Source: Streptomyces violaceoruber (GTDB taxonomy: Bacteria; Actinomycetota; Actinomycetes; Streptomycetales; Streptomycetaceae). Taken from it: a stretch of DNA of 64,000 bases. Location of the stretch: NCBI RefSeq assembly GCF_033406955.1, contig NZ_CP137734.1:6944001-7008000 (forward strand), in the 5' to 3' direction. How positions within the stretch are numbered: position 1 is the stretch's first letter; each line of letters opens with the position of its first letter. Both the position numbers and the translations under genes were made by a program. The notes beneath the pieces were generated by a model. It worked only from the letters and a program-made list of their open reading frames with translations. It searched no databases and was not told the DNA's origin. Positions 59,475-64,000 of the stretch are shown here, one piece after another.

Positions 59475-60461
59475 ATGCTCGGCAAGCTGTTCGGCAAGGT
59501 GGGGGAGAGACCGGCGGCGGACCCGAACGCCCTCCCCGTGCCGCGCGGGCGCAGGAACGGCACGTACCCGGTGCGCGCCCTCGGTGACACACGGGTGCTG
59601 GCACTGGTGGAAGCGGCCGACGCGGGGGACTGGGACGGAGTGAAGGCGGCGCTGGCCCCGTTCGACCTCGGCCGGGACCACCAGGTGCTCGGTGAGCTGG
59701 CAGATCTGGACGGGATGCAGGACTGGATCGGCCGGGCCGCCGAGCAGGATGCGGAGCACCGGGCGACGGCGCTGCTGATGTCCGGGGCGCGCCACATCGT
59801 TTGGGGCTGGGAGGCACGGACCACCGAACGCGCCGCGAACGTGACGCGGGAGCAGTGGCGCCTCTTCCACGAGCGGCTCGAGATCGCCGAGGAACAGCTG
59901 CTGCTCGCCGCCGAGCTGCGGCCGGACTGGGTCACCCCCTGGTGCCGCCTCCTCACCTCCGCCCGTGGCATGTCGCTGCCGGACGACGTCAAACGGACCC
60001 GGTACGAGGCGGCGCTGCGCCGCGACCCGCTCGACCTGGAGACCCACCTGGAGCGGGTGTCCCAGCTGCAGCCCCGCTGGGGCGGCGAGGCGGGGGAGGC
60101 GATGACGTACGCCCGCGAGGCGTTCACCCGCGCGCCCGAGGGACACCGCCTCGGCTGCGTGGTGGCCATGGCCCACATCGAGGACTGGGTGGAGTCGGAC
60201 AGTCCGAGCTGCCTCGACCTGCCGTACATCCAGAGGGAGCTGCGGGAGGCGGCCAAACGCAGCATCCTTCACCCCGCGTACGAGCGACGCCCGGGCTGGC
60301 AGCAGGACTTCAACACCTTCGCCATGGCCCTGTCGCTGGCCGGGGAGAGCATCGTCGTCCAGCGGGTCTTCCACGAGCTGGGCGGCGCCTGCACCCCGTG
60401 GCCCTGGCGCTACATGGCACAGCCGGAGAAGGCGTACGCCCGGTTCCGCCGCCACGCCTGA
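59475..60461 (+). CDS. Helical repeat-like protein of unknown function
   Basis: A 328-aa soluble protein. After a basic start (LGKLFGKVGERPAADPNALPVPRGRRNGTYPVRALGD) it is helical, with repeat-like pairs: ALVEAADAGDWDGVKAALAPF, EEQLLLAAELRPDWVTPWCRLL, RYEAALRRDPLDLETHLERVSQLQPRW, EAMTYAREAFTRAPEGHRLGCVVAMAHIE. This resembles TPR or SEL-type solenoids. GGGAGGG precedes ATG 59475. It lies 105 bp after the SMC-like gene and 92 bp before the HSP90-like gene, all in one direction, so it may belong to either unit. Family not recognised. Confidence 0.75.
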   Translation: MLGKLFGKVGERPAADPNALPVPRGRRNGTYPVRALGDTRVLALVEAADAGDWDGVKAALAPFDLGRDHQVLGELADLDGMQDWIGRAAEQDAEHRATALLMSGARHIVWGWEARTTERAANVTREQWRLFHERLEIAEEQLLLAAELRPDWVTPWCRLLTSARGMSLPDDVKRTRYEAALRRDPLDLETHLERVSQLQPRWGGEAGEAMTYAREAFTRAPEGHRLGCVVAMAHIEDWVESDSPSCLDLPYIQRELREAAKRSILHPAYERRPGWQQDFNTFAMALSLAGESIVVQRVFHELGGACTPWPWRYMAQPEKAYARFRRHA

Positions 60462-60553
60462 GCCGACCCCGGCCGCACTCCGCTCCACTCGGCCGCCATC
60501 CCGGCTGCCCTGCGCCCCCTCACCTCTCCATCACGCCACCCCGGGACTGCCCG

Positions 60554-62401
60554 ATGACCCTGCCCGACGCTCCTTCGAACCCGGCCGGCACCGATCGCAC
60601 CTTCCAGGTGGATCTGCGCGGCCTCGTCGACCTCCTCTCCCACCACCTCTACTCCAGCCCTCGCGTCTACCTGCGCGAACTCCTGCAGAATGCGGTCGAC
60701 GCGCTGACCGCCCGGCACTCCCTCGAACCGGCCGCCCCCGCGGGCTCCTTCGGGATCCGGCTGTACGCCGACGGCTCGGTCGTCCGGGTCGAGGACGACG
60801 GTGTCGGCCTCACCGAGGCCGACGTGCACGCCTTCCTCGCCACGATCGGACGCAGCAGCAAGCGTGCCGAGCAGGTCGCCGAGCAACGCGGCGACTTCAT
60901 CGGCCAGTTCGGCATCGGACTGCTCTCCTGCTTCCTGGTCGCCGACGAGATCCACGTCGTGAGCCGCTCCGCCCGCACCCCCGACGCACCCGCCGTGGAG
61001 TGGCGCGGACGCGGCGACGGCAGCTACACCGTCCGTACCCTGCGCGCCTCCGCCCGGCCCCGGCCCGGCACCACCGTCACGCTGACGCCCCGCGCCGACG
61101 CCGGCGAGTGGACCCGGCCGGCGCAGGTGTGGGCGCTGGCCGGGCACTTCGGCTCCCTGCTGCGGCACCCCGTGACCTTCGACGACGGTACGGGCGGCAC
61201 GGGTGTCGCCGTGAACCCCGAGCCCGCGCCCTGGGCCCGTGCGTACCCCACCCCGGGGGCCCGATCCCGCGCCCTGGCCGCCTACGGCGAGGAGGTCCTC
61301 GGGTTCACGCCGCTGGACACCATCGAACTGGACCTGCCGGCCGTCGGCCTGAAGGGCATCGCCTGCGTACTGCCCCAGGCGGTACCGGCCGGTCGGCGCC
61401 ACGGCCACCGCGTGCACGTCAAAGGCATGCTGCTGTCGGAACAGGCCGACGAGATCCTGCCCGAGTGGGCGTTCTTCGTCCGCTGCGTCGTCGACGCCGA
61501 GAGCCTGCGTCCGACGGCCTCCCGCGAGTCCCTGTACGAGGACGACACCCTCGCCGCGGTCCGCGACGCGCTCGCCGAGGGGCTGCGCGCCTGGATCGCC
61601 CGGGCCGCCGCCAGCGACCCCGACCTGCTCGCCCGCTTCCTCCACGCCCACCACCTGGCCGTGAAGTCGCTCGCCGTACACGACGACGAGATCCTGCGGA
61701 TGCTGCTGCCCTGGCTGCCGTTCGAGACCACCGACGGGCACACCACCCTCGACGAGTTCGCCCGCACCCACCGCACGGTGCTGGTGACGTCGAGCGTGGA
61801 GGAGTTCCGGCAGGTCGCGGCGATCGCCTCGGCCGCCGGGCTCGGCGTCGTCAACGGCGGCTACACCTACGACCGCGAACTGGTCCACCGGCTTCCCGAG
61901 ATCAGGCCGCAGACCAGCGTCGCCGACCTCGACCCGGCGACTTTGACCGCACACCTCGACCCGGTCGACCGGGAGACGGAACTGGCGGCGGCGGCCTACC
62001 TCGCCCGCGCCCGCGAAGCCCTGGCCGTCTTCGACTGCGACGTCGCGCTGCGCACCTTCCAGCCGGCCTCCGCCCCCGCGCTCCTCGTCGACAGCCGCGA
62101 GGCCCGGCACGAGCGCACCCGCTCGCAGCTCGCCCGCGAGCAGGAGGGCGGCCTGTGGGGCGACATCCTCGGCGCCCTGCGGCAGGAGGCCCCGCGCGCC
62201 CAGCTCATCCTCAACCAGCTGAACCCGCTGGTCCGCACCGCCGTCGCCATCGACGAACCCGAACTGGCCCGCACCAGCGCCGAAGCCCTGTACGGACAGG
62301 CGGCGCTGCTGTCCCGGCGCCCGCTCAGGCCCGCCGAGTCGAGCCTCATCAACCGCTCCTTCCTCGACCTCCTCGCCCACGCCCTCCGCAAGGACAACTG
62401 A
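60554..62401 (+). CDS. Divergent HSP90-family ATPase (HtpG-like)
   Basis: A 615-aa protein with the complete three-part HSP90 layout. N-terminal GHKL ATPase: YLRELLQNAVDALTARH with catalytic Glu42 and Asn46, VRVEDDGVGLTEADVHAFLATIGRSSKR with the Asp that binds adenine, FIGQFGIGLLSCFLVADEIHVVSRS. Middle domain: GKG-like HRVHVKGMLLSEQADEILPEWAFFVRCVVDAESLRPTASRESLYED (counterpart of HtpG VVDSEDLPLNISRE). C-terminal dimer domain: LILNQLNPLVRTAVA. ATP-driven folding or remodelling of client proteins in the cytoplasm is the family role. It is flanked on both sides by helical-repeat genes, the next only 2 bp away. Confidence 0.9.
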   Translation: MTLPDAPSNPAGTDRTFQVDLRGLVDLLSHHLYSSPRVYLRELLQNAVDALTARHSLEPAAPAGSFGIRLYADGSVVRVEDDGVGLTEADVHAFLATIGRSSKRAEQVAEQRGDFIGQFGIGLLSCFLVADEIHVVSRSARTPDAPAVEWRGRGDGSYTVRTLRASARPRPGTTVTLTPRADAGEWTRPAQVWALAGHFGSLLRHPVTFDDGTGGTGVAVNPEPAPWARAYPTPGARSRALAAYGEEVLGFTPLDTIELDLPAVGLKGIACVLPQAVPAGRRHGHRVHVKGMLLSEQADEILPEWAFFVRCVVDAESLRPTASRESLYEDDTLAAVRDALAEGLRAWIARAAASDPDLLARFLHAHHLAVKSLAVHDDEILRMLLPWLPFETTDGHTTLDEFARTHRTVLVTSSVEEFRQVAAIASAAGLGVVNGGYTYDRELVHRLPEIRPQTSVADLDPATLTAHLDPVDRETELAAAAYLARAREALAVFDCDVALRTFQPASAPALLVDSREARHERTRSQLAREQEGGLWGDILGALRQEAPRAQLILNQLNPLVRTAVAIDEPELARTSAEALYGQAALLSRRPLRPAESSLINRSFLDLLAHALRKDN

Positions 62402-62403
62402 CG

Positions 62404-64000
62404 ATGCCGACCGCACCCCAGACCACCGACGAGCTGTACGAGGAGCTCCAGGCGAACCAGCGGCGCCCCTACGGCCGTACGCGCACCGTCACGGCCGAGG
62501 AACTCGTCGACGCCGCCGAACGGTTCGAGGAGACGCTTCCACTCGTCCGCGCGCTGCTCGAACTCCAGGAGGCGTACACGTACGGCTCGGAGCCCCGCAA
62601 GTCGCCCGTGGCCTTCGCCCGGTTGCTCACCCTCTTCGACGAGCAGCCCGACGTCTTCGACGAGAACCTGCGCCACCTGGTGTTCTGGCGGTTCAAGTGG
62701 GTGGCCTCCGCCCTGCGTGCGCTGCCGGAGATACCGCGGACGAGCCTGCGCCAGTGGCTGACCGAGATGCGCGAGCGGTACGAGAAGGCCGGTCTCGGCC
62801 TCCAGCCCTACTACGGGCAGGCCTACCGGCTGGCCGCCCACGTGGGCGAGGACACCGACCTCGCCTTCGAACTGTGGGCGGCGCGCACGCGCACCCCGCT
62901 CAGTGACTGCGAGGCCTGCGAGATCTCCGAACGCGCCCTGTACCACCTCGCGTCGGGCGACGACGAGCGGGCGCTGCGGACCTGGGAGCCCGTCCTGGCC
63001 GGCAAGGAGTCGTGCCAGGAGGAACCCGCCCGCTCCATCGCCCACGCCCTGCTGCCCCTGCTGCGCGCCGGCCACACCGACAGGGCGCGGGAACTGCACC
63101 TCGCCGGATACCGCGGCTGCCGCCGCAACCCCTCGATGTCCGGCGAAGTGGGCCGCCACCTGGAGTTCTGCGCGCTGACCGGCAACGAGGCACGCGGCCT
63201 GGAACTGCTCGCCGAGAACCGGAACCTGTTCGACGAGGTCGACTCGCCGCTCGAACTCCTCGACTTCCTCAACGGCGTCGAGGTCCTCCTCCGGCGCGTC
63301 GAACAGCTCGGCCACGGCGAACTGCCCGCCGCCGGTTTCCCGGGCCGCACCTGGACGGTGACCGGCCTGCGCGCCGAGGTGCACGGCCGCGCCGACGACC
63401 TCGCCGCCCGCTTCGACGCGCGCAACGGCACCACGGCCCACACGGATCGCCGCGGGGCCCGCCTCGGCCGCGCCCCGCTCCTTGAGGCGCTGGAACTGAC
63501 CCTGCGCACCCGCCGTCTCGATGAGGTGGCCGTGGTCCCCGGCGTCCCGGTCGCCGCCCCCGCCGCCCGTGCGGTCGCCGCCTTCCCCGAGTCGTTGCCC
63601 GAACTGGTCGCCCGGGCACGTGCACTGGACGAACAGGGGCACCCGGACGCGCGGGCCTGCTGGACGGAACTGCGTACCCGTGTCACCGCCCCTGACTACA
63701 CGCATCCCGACGACCCGGCCGTGGGCCCGCTCGCCCGGCTGCGCGCCGACCTGCTGGCCGACGAGGCGAGCCGGCGGGGCGAGCGGGACGACTTCACCGA
63801 GGCGGCCGCCCTCTACGAGGAGGCCGCGGGCCTGTACGACGACGCCGGAACACCCGCCCACGCGGCACTCGCCCGGGCCCACGCCGTCCTCGCCACCGCC
63901 GAGATCCCGCCGCAGACCTCCGCACGAGCCGCGTCCGAGACCCCGTCCGGGCTGCCTGCGGACGGCGCCGCGGACACCGGCGACACCGGCGACGCCGACG
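62404..64000 (+). CDS. Large repeat-containing protein, 3' end outside window
   Basis: ATG 62404 lies 2 bp after the HSP90-like stop, so the two are surely co-transcribed. The frame stays open to the window edge (more than 530 aa). The product is helical: DELYEELQANQRRPYGRTRTVTAEELVDAAERFEETLPLVRALLELQEAY, LTLFDEQPDVFDENLRHLVFWRFKWVASALRALP, ERALYHLASGDDERALRTWEPVLAG, EAAALYEEAAGLYDDAGTPAHAALARAHAVLA. The last blocks are TPR-like, and a Cys-rich spot DCEACE lies in the middle. In eukaryotes TPR proteins are HSP90 co-chaperones, so a partnership with its neighbour is an attractive guess. The function is unknown. Confidence 0.8.
   Translation, partial: MPTAPQTTDELYEELQANQRRPYGRTRTVTAEELVDAAERFEETLPLVRALLELQEAYTYGSEPRKSPVAFARLLTLFDEQPDVFDENLRHLVFWRFKWVASALRALPEIPRTSLRQWLTEMRERYEKAGLGLQPYYGQAYRLAAHVGEDTDLAFELWAARTRTPLSDCEACEISERALYHLASGDDERALRTWEPVLAGKESCQEEPARSIAHALLPLLRAGHTDRARELHLAGYRGCRRNPSMSGEVGRHLEFCALTGNEARGLELLAENRNLFDEVDSPLELLDFLNGVEVLLRRVEQLGHGELPAAGFPGRTWTVTGLRAEVHGRADDLAARFDARNGTTAHTDRRGARLGRAPLLEALELTLRTRRLDEVAVVPGVPVAAPAARAVAAFPESLPELVARARALDEQGHPDARACWTELRTRVTAPDYTHPDDPAVGPLARLRADLLADEASRRGERDDFTEAAALYEEAAGLYDDAGTPAHAALARAHAVLATAEIPPQTSARAASETPSGLPADGAADTGDTGDAD

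Noticed and set aside
60410..62416. Minus-strand 668-codon frame antisense to the HSP90-like gene
   Set aside because: Gly/Val/Asp-rich shadow; the HSP90 motifs are on the plus strand.

Overview
The window is a 64 kb piece of a Streptomyces chromosome. The DNA is very GC-rich, codon third positions are almost all G or C, many starts are GTG (a few TTG), and characteristic Streptomyces genes are present: the smeA-sffA sporulation pair, rbpA with a SigR-type promoter, two chitinases with the twin-repeat chitinase promoter, and an FMN-riboswitch riboflavin operon. From memory, the gene order follows the S. coelicolor SCO145x to SCO140x region in descending order. No comparison could be run, so those locus equivalences are recall, not measurement.

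Layout. 0-4 kb: the end of an MFS transporter, a frame-broken small secreted protein, and a nitrilase-superfamily/flavin amine oxidase pair that could form a two-step amino-acid to acetamide to acid route. 4.05-5.36 kb: an IS5-type element inserted exactly at the CTAG that contains the oxidase stop codon. It carries a small passenger ORF and a transposase with a visible -1 frameshift heptamer. 5.4-14.2 kb: F420-type oxidoreductase, a DUF5995-like protein, a GH6 glucanase, a uracil-type permease, a thioesterase, a divergent MFS/ROK pair with an operator between them, a frame-broken membrane gene and an NmrA-like protein. 14.5-16.9 kb: modular GH18 chitinase. 17.0-20.4 kb: FMN riboswitch and ribE-ribM-ribBA-ribH. 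20.4-21.6 kb: hisE-hisG. 21.6-24.7 kb: PH-domain protein and a tandem pair of CNNM/CorC-like proteins preceded by a tiny Cys-rich ORF.

24.8-39 kb: an EccA-like TPR-AAA ATPase, a nucleoside-kinase-like gene with no usable start, a Tat-exported C39-like peptidase, a TetR regulator, a second chitinase, an acyl-CoA dehydrogenase, small proteins, an Lrp regulator, an amidohydrolase, polyprenol-phosphate mannose synthase, FxsA and RbpA. 39.3-48.6 kb: a UMF1-type MFS protein, a glycerophosphodiesterase coupled to a YczE-type membrane protein with its divergent MocR regulator, sffA-smeA, an ankyrin protein and a HEAT-repeat protein. 49-52 kb: a DUF1445-type hydro-lyase and an MFS transporter, divergent from a GntR/FCD regulator with a near-ideal FadR-type operator.

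52.1-64 kb is the most unusual part. A leaderless-looking operon encodes a 508-aa winged-helix/coiled-coil protein, a 293-aa winged-helix protein and a 1553-aa SMC-like ATPase. The order and sizes are those of MksF-MksE-MksB (JetA-JetB-JetC of Wadjet), but no JetD/MksG nuclease gene is visible. The SMC-like protein also has Asn where the Walker B Glu normally sits. Directly downstream, in the same direction, lie a helical-repeat-like protein, a divergent full-length HSP90-family ATPase and a large repeat-like protein cut by the window edge. This block is the best candidate for an undescribed system. Nothing in the window looks like a CRISPR array, rRNA, tRNA or prophage.
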